A DNA stretch of 50,587 nt from the NCBI GenBank assembly GCA_947629685.1, contig CANREP010000013.1, positions 1 through 50,587 on the forward strand. Direction: 5' to 3'. The DNA is from an uncultured Phascolarctobacterium sp. GTDB lineage: Bacteria; Bacillota; Negativicutes; Acidaminococcales; Acidaminococcaceae. Under the pieces are notes generated by a model. That model searched no databases. It saw only the letters and a list, made by a program, of their open reading frames with translations, and was not told where the DNA came from. Made by a program: the position numbers and the translations under genes. Shown piece by piece: positions 16,679-25,338 of the stretch. The stretch's first letter is position 1; every line of letters starts with the position of its first letter.

Positions 16679-16701
16679 AATTTTCACAATTTCTGCACAT
16701 A

Positions 16702-16740
16702 TAAAAATACAGGGCCGCCTGTTTACACAAGACGACCCTG
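16702..16740 (-). terminator. Terminator of the riboswitch-controlled symporter gene
   Basis: On the minus strand CAGGGTCGTCTTGT pairs with ACAGGCGGCCCTG (with G-U pairs), followed by TATTTTT. It lies 13 bases after the symporter stop codon. Confidence 0.75.
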
Positions 16741-16753
16741 CAAAATTTTTCTG

Positions 16754-18097
16754 TTATTTTTTCTGTTCTTGCAGATGCTGCTGATATTTTTTAGTTTCAG
16801 CCACGATAACGCCGGTCAACGCCAACAGCGCAATCAAGTTAGGAATAGCCATGAGGCCGTTGACGATATCTGCCAGCACCCAGATTTCTTCCAGTTTCAG
16901 GAAAGGACCGCAGGCAATGAGGCCGATGAAGATCAGACGGTACGGAAGGATGGCCTTAACGCCCAGCAGATATTCCACGCAACGTTCGCCGTAGTAGTTC
17001 CAACCCAGGATAGTGGTAAACGCAAACAGTACCAGGCCAATCATCAAAAGCAGGCTGCCAAAAGTCGGGAAGCCCATTACAAAGGCCTGCTCTGTCATAG
17101 CCGCGCCGTTCAAATCGCCCTGCCATACACCGGTAACTACCAGGGTAAGGCCGGTCAGGGTGCAGATAATGATGGTATCGATAAAGGTACCAGTCATGGA
17201 AATCAGGCCCTGCTCAGCAGGCCATTTGGTTTTAGCCGCAGCAGCGACGATAGGAGCACTGCCGAGACCGGATTCATTGGAGAATACGCCGCGGGCAACA
17301 CCGTTGCGCATCGCCATCATAACGGTAGCACCCAGGAAACCGCCGGTTGCAGCAGTAGGATTAAAAGCAGATTCGATAATCAGCGCTACAGCGCCGGGAA
17401 CTTTATCAGCAAAAGTAAGCAGGATACCGATGGTAGTAACAAAATATAACAACGCCATCAGAGGAACGACTTTGCCTGCAACACGAGCAATGGATTTCAG
17501 ACCGCCGATAGTTACAACAGCTACCAGTACGGTCAGCGCAATGCCGGTGTAAATTACGGGGATACCTGCAGAAATCCTGGTGATTTCTACGATAGAGTTA
17601 ACCTGGGCAAAAGTACCGATGCCGAAGTACGCGCACAAAACGCCGAATACTGCAAAAATAACCGCCAAAGGTTTATATTTTTTGCCAAGCCCGTTTTCAA
17701 TATAGTACATCGGGCCGCCGGAAATAGCTCCGTTAGCGTCGACAGTGCGGTATTTTACTGCCAGCAGACATTCCGCATACTTGGTAGCCATACCGAAAAA
17801 AGCGGCCATCCACATCCAGAAGATAGCGCCCGGGCCGCCAGCTTTGACTGCCGTAGCCACGCCTACGATATTGCCGGTACCGACGGTTGCAGCCAGCGCC
17901 GTGCATAAGGCTCTAAAACTGTTGACATCGCCGCTGCCTTCATTCTTAGCACTGAAAATCAGCTTCAGCGCATCTCCCAGCTTAAAAACCTGCAGTAAAT
18001 TTAATCTGATGGTCAGCCAGATGCCGGTACCTACCAGCAGCGCCAAAAGCGGCGGTCCCCAAACAAAAGTATCAATTTGATTCAATAATTCCAGCAT
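16754..18097 (-). CDS. AGCS-family glycine/alanine:sodium symporter under a glycine riboswitch
   Basis: A 447-residue sodium:amino-acid symporter of the AGCS family with about eleven helices. Family motifs are FRALCTALAATVGTGNIVGVA, GGPMYYIENGLG, FSNESGLGSAPI (the AGCS signature) and GWNYYGERC. It imports alanine or glycine into the cytoplasm. A tandem glycine riboswitch with a terminator lies directly upstream, so glycine is the likely inducer and substrate. It is about 70 percent alike, by eye, to the next symporter upstream, which lacks the riboswitch. AGAGGGAG precedes the ATG. Confidence 0.93.
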   Translation of the reverse strand: MLELLNQIDTFVWGPPLLALLVGTGIWLTIRLNLLQVFKLGDALKLIFSAKNEGSGDVNSFRALCTALAATVGTGNIVGVATAVKAGGPGAIFWMWMAAFFGMATKYAECLLAVKYRTVDANGAISGGPMYYIENGLGKKYKPLAVIFAVFGVLCAYFGIGTFAQVNSIVEITRISAGIPVIYTGIALTVLVAVVTIGGLKSIARVAGKVVPLMALLYFVTTIGILLTFADKVPGAVALIIESAFNPTAATGGFLGATVMMAMRNGVARGVFSNESGLGSAPIVAAAAKTKWPAEQGLISMTGTFIDTIIICTLTGLTLVVTGVWQGDLNGAAMTEQAFVMGFPTFGSLLLMIGLVLFAFTTILGWNYYGERCVEYLLGVKAILPYRLIFIGLIACGPFLKLEEIWVLADIVNGLMAIPNLIALLALTGVIVAETKKYQQHLQEQKK

Positions 18098-18133
18098 TGT
18101 TAAACTCCCTCTCCATTGTATTTTTAAGTAAAT

Positions 18134-18164
18134 AAAAAACCAGAGTATCCAAAATACTCTGGTT
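18134..18164 (-). terminator. Riboswitch expression-platform terminator
   Basis: On the minus strand AACCAGAGTAT / ATACTCTGGTT with a 5-base loop and TTTTTT. It falls between the glycine aptamers and the symporter ribosome site, so glycine binding probably prevents its formation (an ON switch, as known for this class). Confidence 0.85.
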
Positions 18165-18178
18165 TGAGGTCAATGAAG

Positions 18179-18202
18179 ATATGACACTGCAGCATGTCAT
18201 AT
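18179..18202. repeat. Hairpin between aptamer 2 and the terminator
   Basis: ATATGACA-CTGCAGCA-TGTCATAT, an 8-bp perfect stem that can extend inward through CTGCAG. It may be a spacer helix of the expression platform or a pause site. Confidence 0.5.
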
Positions 18203-18210
18203 ATACAGCT

Positions 18211-18378
18211 TTGTCTCTGTCCACTGGCCTGAGAGATAAGGATGTTGCCATCCGTGCACCTTCGGCGCCCATTTAAGGGACTCTCCAGAGTTGTGTCCAT
18301 ATACGGTTCCGCCTGTTCAAGCACCTGAGAGTTTTGCTCCTTCGGTAGGTAAAAACCTTCTCCCATATACATCATCCA
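18211..18378 (-). promoter_or_regulatory. Tandem glycine riboswitch (gcvT class)
   Basis: Two glycine aptamers in series on the minus strand. Aptamer 1 begins near 18378 (ATATGGGAGAAGG, then CCGAAGGAGCAAA and ACTCTCAGG). Aptamer 2 begins ACTCTGGAGAG, then GCGCCGAAGGTGCACGG and ATCTCTCAGGCCAGTGGACAGAG. The conserved CTCTCAGG and CCGAAGG elements are present twice. The downstream gene is an AGCS symporter, a known target for this class, not the gcv glycine-cleavage genes. Confidence 0.95.
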
Positions 18379-18401
18379 CTCAATATTTACTTATGTGTGT
18401 A

Positions 18402-18429
18402 ATTATAGCACTTTTTTACTGATATGCAA
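18402..18429 (-). promoter_or_regulatory. Promoter of the glycine riboswitch transcript
   Basis: On the minus strand TTGCAT (18429-18424), 16-base spacer, TATAAT (18407-18402). Transcription would start about 15 bases before the first aptamer. Confidence 0.7.
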
Positions 18430-18456
18430 GCACTTTTTCTAATTTTTTATTTTTTC

Positions 18457-19845
18457 TTATTGTTTCTGCACAGCTTCAGTAAACTGGTTAATCTGTCTCT
18501 TGCGGCTGTGTACTTTTTCCCAGTAAACGAAATATGCCTTAGTTTCGGCAACTACTACGCCGCTGAGGCCGATAAGGGCAATCAGGTTCGGCACAGCCAT
18601 AAGGCCATTAACGATATCAGCCAGCACCCAGATCATTTCCAGTTTCAGGAAAGCGCCGATTGCCACCAGGCCGATGAAGATGTAACGATACGGTTTGATA
18701 CCTTTAACGCCGAATAAATATTCCACGCAGCGCTCGCCATAATAATTCCAGCCGATGATGGTGGTGAAAGCAAAGAGCACCAGGCCGGCAGTAAGGAGAT
18801 ATTTGGCCGCAGCCGGAAAAGCCGAAGAAAAAGCAGCCTCAGTCATAGCCGCGCCGTTAACGTCGCCGCACCATACGCCGCTGACAATCAGGGTCAGACC
18901 AGTCAGAGAGCAGATAATGATAGTGTCGATAAAGGTGCCGGTCATGGACACCAAGCCCTGTTCTGCGGGCCATTTGGTTTTAGCTGCCGCAGCCACGATG
19001 GGCGCACTGCCGAGACCTGCTTCGTTAGAGAAGATGCCGCGGGCAACGCCGTTACGCATAGCAACCATTACTGTAGCGCCCAAGAAACCGCCCATAGCGG
19101 CAGTAGGATTAAAAGCGCTGTGGATAACCAGCATGAAAGCATCCGCTACTTTATCAGAATAATACGCCAGTACGGAAACAGTAGTGATAACATAAAGTAC
19201 AGCCATGAAAGGAACTATCTTGCTGGCAACCTTGGCAATGGACTGCAGCCCGCCGATAGTAACAACGGCTACCAATATCGTCAGCACGGCAGCTGTATAG
19301 GTAACCGGGATACCCAGAGAAACCTCGGTAATGGAAGTAATAGCATTAACCTGGGTAAAAGTGCCGGAGCCCAGGCAGGCTGTCATAACGCCGAATATGG
19401 AGAACAGTATTGCCAGGGGCTTAAAGGATTTGCCGAGGCCCTGCTCGATATAATACATCGGTCCGCCGGAAGCGTTGCCGTTTTCATCCACTGTGCGGTA
19501 CTTAACTGCCAGCACGCCTTCCGCATACTTGGTAGCCATACCGAAGAATGCCGCCAGCCACATCCAGAACAAAGCACCCGGGCCGCCTGCCTTGATAGCA
19601 GTAGCAACGCCTACGATATTGCCGGTGCCGACAGTTGCAGCCAACGCCGTACATAACGCCTGAAAGCTGTTGATATCGCCGCTGCCGGAATTACGCGCCG
19701 TAAAAATCAGCGCCAGCGCTTTCGGCAGTTTCACTACCTGCAGCAATCCCAGGCGGATGGTCAGCAATACGCCCGTACCAATAAGCAAGATCATCAGCGG
19801 CGGACCCCATACAAAAGTGTCCACCATGTTCAAAAATTCCAACAT
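18457..19845 (-). CDS. AGCS-family amino acid:sodium symporter, second copy
   Basis: A 462-residue paralogue of the following symporter, with the same motifs (FQALCTALAATVGTGNIVGVA, GGPMYYIEQGLG, FSNEAGLGSAPI, GWNYYGERC) and an extra basic tail of about 15 residues. Alanine or glycine uptake with sodium is expected. No riboswitch precedes it; it has its own promoter at 19908-19936. No hairpin with a T tract is seen after it, so its transcript may run into the glycine riboswitch of the next gene. A GGGGGCG ribosome site precedes the ATG. The pair looks like a tandem duplication with diverged control. Confidence 0.92.
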   Translation of the reverse strand: MLEFLNMVDTFVWGPPLMILLIGTGVLLTIRLGLLQVVKLPKALALIFTARNSGSGDINSFQALCTALAATVGTGNIVGVATAIKAGGPGALFWMWLAAFFGMATKYAEGVLAVKYRTVDENGNASGGPMYYIEQGLGKSFKPLAILFSIFGVMTACLGSGTFTQVNAITSITEVSLGIPVTYTAAVLTILVAVVTIGGLQSIAKVASKIVPFMAVLYVITTVSVLAYYSDKVADAFMLVIHSAFNPTAAMGGFLGATVMVAMRNGVARGIFSNEAGLGSAPIVAAAAKTKWPAEQGLVSMTGTFIDTIIICSLTGLTLIVSGVWCGDVNGAAMTEAAFSSAFPAAAKYLLTAGLVLFAFTTIIGWNYYGERCVEYLFGVKGIKPYRYIFIGLVAIGAFLKLEMIWVLADIVNGLMAVPNLIALIGLSGVVVAETKAYFVYWEKVHSRKRQINQFTEAVQKQ

Positions 19846-19907
19846 ATTAACGCCCCCACAACTAATAAAATTTACATGAACTGCATATTTAGTAACTCAC
19901 GGGTTTT

Positions 19908-19936
19908 ATTGTAACATAAGAAAAAATATAACTCAA
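19908..19936 (-). promoter_or_regulatory. Promoter of the second AGCS symporter
   Basis: On the minus strand TTGAGT (19936-19931), 17-base spacer, TACAAT (19913-19908). The rest of 19846-20124 is AT-rich with no gene; I see no riboswitch in it. Confidence 0.65.
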
Positions 19937-20124
19937 TACAACAACAAATTGTATACACGTATTTTTTCTTTTTCTCCTTTCATATCCATAGCGTAACTTT
20001 GTAAAAATAAGCATATCTTATATAAATATGCAGACATATTTAGAGTATGCTATATACGCTTTCCAAATATCAAGCATAAAGATATATTATAAGCTGTATA
20101 GAATATGCCGCTGTTTCTAAAAGC

Positions 20125-20153
20125 AAAAAAGCGCAGACATTTGTCTGCGCTTT
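20125..20153 (-). terminator. Terminator of the tRNA transcript
   Basis: On the minus strand AAAGCGCAGACA / TGTCTGCGCTTT with a 2-base centre, then a T tract; located 11 bases after the tRNA-Ala CCA end. Confidence 0.88.
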
Positions 20154-20163
20154 ACTTTTAAAT

Positions 20164-20239
20164 TGGTGGAGACGAGGAGAATCGAACTCCTGACCCCCTG
20201 CTTGCAAGGCAGGTGCTCTCCCAGCTGAGCTACGCCCCC
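20164..20239 (-). tRNA. tRNA-Ala (TGC anticodon)
   Basis: A 76-base cloverleaf with encoded CCA. The acceptor begins GGGGGCG, the D arm is GCTC...GAGC, the anticodon loop is CTTGCAA (anticodon TGC), and the T arm is GGAG-TTCGATT-CTCC. Two G-U pairs in the acceptor stem. Confidence 0.96.
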
Positions 20240-20256
20240 AGGCAAGTTATATGTAT

Positions 20257-20331
20257 TGGTGGGCCCAGTAGGGTTCGAACCTACGACCAACCGGTTATGA
20301 GCCGGTGGCTCTACCACTGAGCTATAGGCCC
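20257..20331 (-). tRNA. tRNA with CAT anticodon (elongator Met, or Ile2)
   Basis: A 75-base cloverleaf with encoded CCA: acceptor GGGCCTA, D arm GCTC...GAGC with a short D loop, anticodon loop CTCATAA, T arm GTAGG-TTCGAAC-CCTAC. The first pair is G-C, so it is not initiator tRNA. The CAT anticodon may be read as Met, or as Ile after lysidine modification; the GGCTCATAACC anticodon arm resembles some tRNA-Ile2 genes, and I cannot settle this by eye. Confidence 0.9.
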
Positions 20332-20357
20332 ATATACATAAATAACTAACATATTGT

Positions 20358-20386
20358 ATTATATATTACTTTTATTTTGCTGTCAA
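20358..20386 (-). promoter_or_regulatory. Perfect-consensus promoter of the tRNA pair
   Basis: On the minus strand TTGACA (20386-20381), exactly 17 bases, TATAAT (20363-20358): full sigma-70 consensus. It begins 4 bases after the rpoD stop codon. No terminator separates rpoD from the tRNAs. Confidence 0.88.
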
Positions 20387-20389
20387 TAA

Positions 20390-21997
20390 TTATTCCAAGA
20401 AATCCTTGAGACGTTTACTGCGGCTCGGATGACGCAGCTTGCGCAGCGCCTTTGCTTCAATCTGGCGGATACGTTCACGAGTGACGCCAAAATGCTGTCC
20501 TACTTCTTCCAAAGTACGGGAGCGTCCGTCCTCAAGGCCGAAACGCAACTCAAGCACTTTCTTTTCACGCAGGGTCAGCGTCTCCAGCACTTCCTCCAGC
20601 TGTTCACGCAGCAGCGTAAAGGAAGTGGCATCCGCCGGCGCCGGTGCGTCATGGTCCTCGATGAAATCGCCCAGATGGGAGTCTTCTTCTTCACCGATAG
20701 GCGTTTCCAGAGAAACAGGCTCCTGCGCAATCTTCATAATCTCACGCACACGCTCTACGGTAGTATCCATTTCCTTGGCGATTTCTTCCGGCTGCGGCTC
20801 TCTGCCCAGCTCCTGCAGCAGCTGACGTGAAACCCTGATCAGCTTGTTGATGGTTTCTACCATATGCACAGGAATCCTGATCGTCCTTGCCTGATCGGCA
20901 ATAGCGCGGGTAATAGCCTGACGAATCCACCAGGTAGCATAGGTACTGAACTTAAAGCCTTTGTTGTAGTCAAATTTTTCTACTGCCTTAATCAGGCCCA
21001 GATTGCCTTCCTGAATAAGATCCAGGAACAACATACCGCGGCCCACATAGCGTTTGGCAATACTTACTACCAGACGCAGGTTAGCCTCTGACAGACATTT
21101 TTTAGCGTTATCGCCCTGACGCTGCACGGCTTTCAGCAGCTTTCTGTACTGTTCGTCCAGATTGACATATTCTTCGGACAACAGCACGTCTTTTTCCCTG
21201 CCGTCGGTCAGTCTTTCCTTTACTTCGCTGAGCAGGGCGCTCAGCTGATAAAGAGAATGGATTTCTGTATCGCTGGTCGGCTTATCAATGACCAGCTTGT
21301 CGCATTCGGGAATAAAGCAGCGCTGCTCCAACATCAGCCGCTGGAGATGCAGCCGTTCATCCCTGGTGAACTCAAAAATAAGATCCTGATAATCTTCAAC
21401 GGTATACGGATTACCTTCTTTATGGCGCGCAGCAATCATGTCCAGCACTCTGAAAACAGAACGCAGGGCGGTAATTTTTTCTTCATTAGCCAGTTCCGCG
21501 CTGATCCTGTCCAGCAGCTGCCTGGTGGTATCGTCACTGCTGAATACCGGTACGTCCAGCTCTACAGTTTTACCGCGCATCAGACGCTCTGCCTGTCTGC
21601 CCTTGTCCATACGTTTGGCAAGCTTTATCTCATCTTCACCAACCAGCAGGGGCACACGGCCGATTTCTTTCAGATACATACGTACCGGGTCGTCGATGCT
21701 GATACCCTCCGGCACCGACAGATTAGCCAGTTCCGCTTCGTTGATTTCCTCGTTATCGTCATCATTATCTACTACGGGCAGGATAGCGTCGTCATCGTCG
21801 CCATTGCTGTCGTCGACAATCTCCAGCCCTTTCCTGGTAATAACCTCGTAAAGGTTCTCCACATCTTCGGGGCCGATGGCTTCCACGCCCTGCATAAAGG
21901 ACATGATATCTTTATAAGTGAGAACACCATTTTTGCTTTTGCCTTTCTGGATGAGTTCGTCCAGCTGTTCCTTGGTATATTTGCAGTTATTATCCAT
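20390..21997 (-). CDS. rpoD: Primary sigma factor RpoD (SigA)
   Basis: A 535-residue housekeeping sigma factor. Domain order: an N-terminal region 1.1 with acidic tail, region 1.2 ([17 protein letters not shown], about 103-120), then about 160 residues without a match in the 371-residue Bacillus SigA, then regions 2.1-4.2 ([63 protein letters not shown]), nearly identical to Bacillus. The insertion is in the place of the proteobacterial non-conserved region. Of several in-frame ATGs, 21997 is chosen for AAGGAGGGG just upstream. It follows dnaG as in the classical macromolecular synthesis operon. Confidence 0.97.
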   Translation of the reverse strand: MDNNCKYTKEQLDELIQKGKSKNGVLTYKDIMSFMQGVEAIGPEDVENLYEVITRKGLEIVDDSNGDDDDAILPVVDNDDDNEEINEAELANLSVPEGISIDDPVRMYLKEIGRVPLLVGEDEIKLAKRMDKGRQAERLMRGKTVELDVPVFSSDDTTRQLLDRISAELANEEKITALRSVFRVLDMIAARHKEGNPYTVEDYQDLIFEFTRDERLHLQRLMLEQRCFIPECDKLVIDKPTSDTEIHSLYQLSALLSEVKERLTDGREKDVLLSEEYVNLDEQYRKLLKAVQRQGDNAKKCLSEANLRLVVSIAKRYVGRGMLFLDLIQEGNLGLIKAVEKFDYNKGFKFSTYATWWIRQAITRAIADQARTIRIPVHMVETINKLIRVSRQLLQELGREPQPEEIAKEMDTTVERVREIMKIAQEPVSLETPIGEEEDSHLGDFIEDHDAPAPADATSFTLLREQLEEVLETLTLREKKVLELRFGLEDGRSRTLEEVGQHFGVTRERIRQIEAKALRKLRHPSRSKRLKDFLE

Positions 21998-22022
21998 GGT
22001 GTCCCCTCCTTCCATCATTTTT

Positions 22023-23804
22023 TTAGCTTCCATAGAGTTTTTTGATTTCATGCTGTATCCTTTGACTTTCCATTAATTCATCAATAAACCGTTTATCGCC
22101 TGAGCGTTCAAATTCATCAGCTAAAAGACGGTGTTTTTCATATTGCTGCTTTAAAAATGCCTGTTTCATCTGCCGCAGGCAGTCGTCAATGATTTTGGCA
22201 CAGTCGCCGTCAGGAATATGCCGCGACAGCAGTCCCGCTATCACGGATACCTGCTCGTCATCCAGCAGGCCTGTCAACTTTTCTACCGGCTTGTCCTCAT
22301 CACACACGGATAACAAAGCATCAAAAATCTGCTTGTAGCCCTTTTGGACAAAACCCACTTCTTCAATCGTATCCTGACAATCTTCAGCCATGTCTGGGTG
22401 TTCCAAAAGCACTGCCAAAAGCACTGTTTCTGCCTGGTTTTCCGCAGCTATCATCTCCGGCGCTGCCGCACGGTTCAGATTCACAGCGGCAGCAGGATTC
22501 TTTCTGCGGGCGGCCTTGCGGTATTCCTCCGCTATCAGTCCCTCGTCGATAGTAAGCCTCTGCGCCAGTTTCCTGATATGTCCGGCAATCTCGATTTCAC
22601 TCTTACACTCTAATAGGAATGGTAGTATATTCGACACTGCCTCGACTTTTCCTGCTAAATTTGTAACATTATTTTGTCTGATGGTTTCCTCAACCTGAAA
22701 ATCTATACCATCTGGAGCCTGTCTGACAACCTCCAGAAAAGCATCCTTGCCATATTGCCGGATAAATTCGTCAGGGTCCTTGCCATGAGGAACGCCGGCA
22801 ACCTGTACCTGCAGCCCCGCTTCCCTGGCGATACTTACAGCCCTTACGGAAGCCCTGCGCCCGGCATCGTCGCTGTCATAACAAAATACTACATTATCGG
22901 TAATCCTTTTCAGTATCCTGGCTTGTTCAGCAGAAAACGCCGTGCCCATGGATGCCACTGCGTTGTTGATACCCGCGGTATGCAGGCTGATAGCGTCCAT
23001 ATAACCTTCTACGACGATTGCCTGGTGCTGCGCCTTGATATTTTTCACCGCTATATCCAGGCCGAAAAGCAAAAAGCGCTTGTTAAACAGCTCCGTTTCG
23101 CCGGTGTTCATATATTTAGGCTGCATATCGCTGCCGATAACCCTGCCGCCGAAGCCGACCACTCTGCCCCGCGCATCCTTGATAGGTATCATCACACGCC
23201 CGCGGAACTTATCGTAAGCGCCGCCGTTTTTTCCCGGCAGCGCAAGACCCGCTTTAATCAGTACCTCGGCGCTGCAGCCGCGTTTACCCAGCGAAGTCGT
23301 CAAAGCGGAAAAATTATCAATGGCATAACCGATGGAAAACTGCTCGATAATCTGCTGGGTGATACCGCGTCCGGCCAGATAAGCCAGCGCCGCCCGTCCA
23401 TAATGAGTACGCAGCAGGCACGACTGATAAAACCTTACCGCCAGTTCATTAGCTTCGCTTAGCTCTTTACGCTGTTTGTCGCGTTTAATTTCCTCAGCAG
23501 TCTTCTCTTTCTCAGGAATAGGGATTCCGTAGCGCGCCGCCAGCAATTTTACGGCTTCCAGAAAATTACAGTTCTCGCTTTTCATGATAAACTTAAAAAC
23601 ATCGCCGCCTTCGTGACAGCCGAAACAGTAAAACATATTCTTTTCGGCATTCACTGAAAAAGACGGTGTTTTTTCGCCATGAAAAGGACAGCAGCCCCAG
23701 AAATTTCTCCCGCGTTTCTTGAGCGCCACATAACCGGAGACAACTTCCACAATGTCGGCATGACTGCGGACCTGCTCTTTAAAATCGTTAAAATCTGCAC
23801 TCAT
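22023..23804 (-). CDS. dnaG: DNA primase DnaG
   Basis: A 593-residue replicative primase. The N-terminal CHC2 zinc finger is [13 protein letters not shown]...FYCFGC (about 39-63), followed by the catalytic core with [14 protein letters not shown] and the TOPRIM acidic pair in [12 protein letters not shown]; the C-terminus is the helicase-binding domain. It makes RNA primers on the lagging strand. ATG 23804 has AGGAG at 7 bases; the ATG at 23810 lies too near that site. The gene ends 25 bases before the rpoD start, consistent with cotranscription. Confidence 0.96.
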   Translation of the reverse strand: MSADFNDFKEQVRSHADIVEVVSGYVALKKRGRNFWGCCPFHGEKTPSFSVNAEKNMFYCFGCHEGGDVFKFIMKSENCNFLEAVKLLAARYGIPIPEKEKTAEEIKRDKQRKELSEANELAVRFYQSCLLRTHYGRAALAYLAGRGITQQIIEQFSIGYAIDNFSALTTSLGKRGCSAEVLIKAGLALPGKNGGAYDKFRGRVMIPIKDARGRVVGFGGRVIGSDMQPKYMNTGETELFNKRFLLFGLDIAVKNIKAQHQAIVVEGYMDAISLHTAGINNAVASMGTAFSAEQARILKRITDNVVFCYDSDDAGRRASVRAVSIAREAGLQVQVAGVPHGKDPDEFIRQYGKDAFLEVVRQAPDGIDFQVEETIRQNNVTNLAGKVEAVSNILPFLLECKSEIEIAGHIRKLAQRLTIDEGLIAEEYRKAARRKNPAAAVNLNRAAAPEMIAAENQAETVLLAVLLEHPDMAEDCQDTIEEVGFVQKGYKQIFDALLSVCDEDKPVEKLTGLLDDEQVSVIAGLLSRHIPDGDCAKIIDDCLRQMKQAFLKQQYEKHRLLADEFERSGDKRFIDELMESQRIQHEIKKLYGS

Positions 23805-23918
23805 AAACATGCTCCTGACCTTTTAATCGTTACAAAATAATAATTCAATGTAATCCCTTAAAATCCTCTTTTTTTATGTAAACTTATTTATTTTTTCTAT
23901 AAATTAAGTAAAATTTAA

Positions 23919-23947
23919 TTGCCTTAGCCGGTAAAACAGTCTATAAT
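23919..23947 (+). promoter_or_regulatory. Promoter of the LptA-like gene
   Basis: TTGCCT (23919-23924), 17-base spacer, TATAAT (23942-23947). It is divergent from dnaG. Confidence 0.65.
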
Positions 23948-23972
23948 AATATAGTTACGTGAGGTGACCTAT

Positions 23973-24446
23973 ATGAAAAAATTCCTTATACTTTTACTTA
24001 TGCTTATCATGATACCCGTGAGCTGCCTGGCCGCAGAGCCCGTCATCCGCAGCGACACGCGTACTTTCAATCCTCTTACCGGCGTATATGATTTAGTCGG
24101 CAATGTCTATGTTCAGTTTCCTGCCCACGACAAAATGCTGACGATTACCGGCGACAAGACCCAGGTCATGCTGTACAACATGGAAGTACACGGTGTCGGC
24201 AATATTGCCCTTACCTATGACCAGCTCACTTTTCTGTGCGACAAAGTGGACGTCTATAACTCTGACCGTACTGCCTATGTAAACGGCAATCTGCGCTTTA
24301 CCCATGACAAGACCAAGATTACTGCCGACAGCGGTTCTTTCTGCTGGAAAACCAAGCTGGCTTCTTTCCACGGCAACGTAAAGGTTAACGGCGCACCGCA
24401 GCCTGGTGATGTAGTCTATAATGTGGAAGAGAAAAAATTCATCTAA
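23973..24446 (+). CDS. Small periplasmic LptA/OstA-like protein
   Basis: A 157-residue exported protein: signal peptide (about 1-20, ending CLAA), then a single OstA/LptA-type beta-jellyroll with the repeated turn pattern LVGNVYVQF, GVGNIAL, YVNGNLRF and FHGNVKVNG. LptA carries LPS across the periplasm. This protein is short and stands alone, away from lptB or lptC, so it may be an accessory paralogue. ATG 23973 follows GAGGTG by 6 bases; a GTG at 23964 overlaps that site and is rejected. Confidence 0.78.
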   Translation: MKKFLILLLMLIMIPVSCLAAEPVIRSDTRTFNPLTGVYDLVGNVYVQFPAHDKMLTITGDKTQVMLYNMEVHGVGNIALTYDQLTFLCDKVDVYNSDRTAYVNGNLRFTHDKTKITADSGSFCWKTKLASFHGNVKVNGAPQPGDVVYNVEEKKFI

Positions 24447-24451
24447 AAACT

Positions 24452-24495
24452 GCAAATAAAAAACGCTGACATTTTTGTCAGCGTTTTTTATTTGC
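24452..24495. terminator. Bidirectional terminator, long stem
   Basis: A 19-bp perfect stem GCAAATAAAAAACGCTGAC around a 6-base loop, with T tracts on both strands. It ends both the LptA-like gene (+) and ppsR (-). Confidence 0.92.
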
Positions 24496-24504
24496 CCTTT
24501 ATGT

Positions 24505-25338
24505 TCAGTCTTTAATGCCGTGGCGTTCTTTGTTCTTGCGCACGTATTCCAGGATAATACCTGCAGTTTCTTCAATAGCGCGGTTGGAAACATTGATAAT
24601 CGGACAATGTACTCGGCGCATGATGCCTTTGGCATATTCCAGTTCGTCGTTAATACGTTTCATATCCGCATACACGGCGGTATCGGACAAGCCCATGGTT
24701 TTCAATCGTTCGCTGCGGATCTCGTTCAGCTTGAACGGATCGATTAAAAGGCCGACAATCTTATAAGGCGGCACCTGGAACAGCTCATCGGGCGGTTGCA
24801 GCTCCGGCACCAGCGGTACGTTGGCAACCTTGACCTTTTTATGTGCCAGATACATACTGAGCGGGGTCTTAGAAGTACGGGATACGCCGATAATGACGAT
24901 GTCCGCTTTTAAGAGGCCCAGCGGATTTTTGCCGTCGTCATACTTAACGGCAAATTCCACCGCTTCCACACGTTTAAAGTATTCATGGTCCAGAGAGTGG
25001 ATAAGGCCTGCCTGATTTTTCGGGAAAAGGCCGGTAGTTTTTTCTACGGCTTTCAGCATGGGGCCGAGTACGTCCACTACCTGCAAATCAAGTTCCATAG
25101 CTTTATCTGCCATATGCTCGCGCAGTTCCGGCGATACGATAGTATAGCAGATAATGGCATTGGCTGCGGCAGCCTCATCTAAAATTTTATCAATCTGTTC
25201 CTTATCTTTGACATAGGGAACGCGAATAACGTCAAATTTTTCCTCTACAAACTGACTGGTGGTAGCCTTTACCACCGACTCTGCTGTTTCGCCGATAGAG
25301 TCGGAAACAGCATAGATTACAGGATTAACTTTATTTAT
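24505..25338 (-). CDS. ppsR: PEP synthase regulatory kinase/pyrophosphorylase (DUF299), non-standard start
   Basis: A DUF299 protein that switches PEP synthase (or PPDK) off by ADP-dependent phosphorylation of a Thr next to the catalytic His and back on by Pi-dependent removal. The P-loop is GVSRTSKTP. The conserved family start VIYAVSDSIGETAESV is encoded from about 25323, but no ATG, GTG or TTG lies between it and an in-frame TAG upstream. The first standard codon is a GTG at 25275, inside the conserved block. Possible starts are ATA 25338 (8 bases after AAAGGGGG) or ATT 25344; ATA gives 277 residues. It follows the ccpN-like gene, whose stop overlaps it. Its target, ppsA, is in this window. 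Confidence 0.85.
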   Translation of the reverse strand: MNKVNPVIYAVSDSIGETAESVVKATTSQFVEEKFDVIRVPYVKDKEQIDKILDEAAAANAIICYTIVSPELREHMADKAMELDLQVVDVLGPMLKAVEKTTGLFPKNQAGLIHSLDHEYFKRVEAVEFAVKYDDGKNPLGLLKADIVIIGVSRTSKTPLSMYLAHKKVKVANVPLVPELQPPDELFQVPPYKIVGLLIDPFKLNEIRSERLKTMGLSDTAVYADMKRINDELEYAKGIMRRVHCPIINVSNRAIEETAGIILEYVRKNKERHGIKD

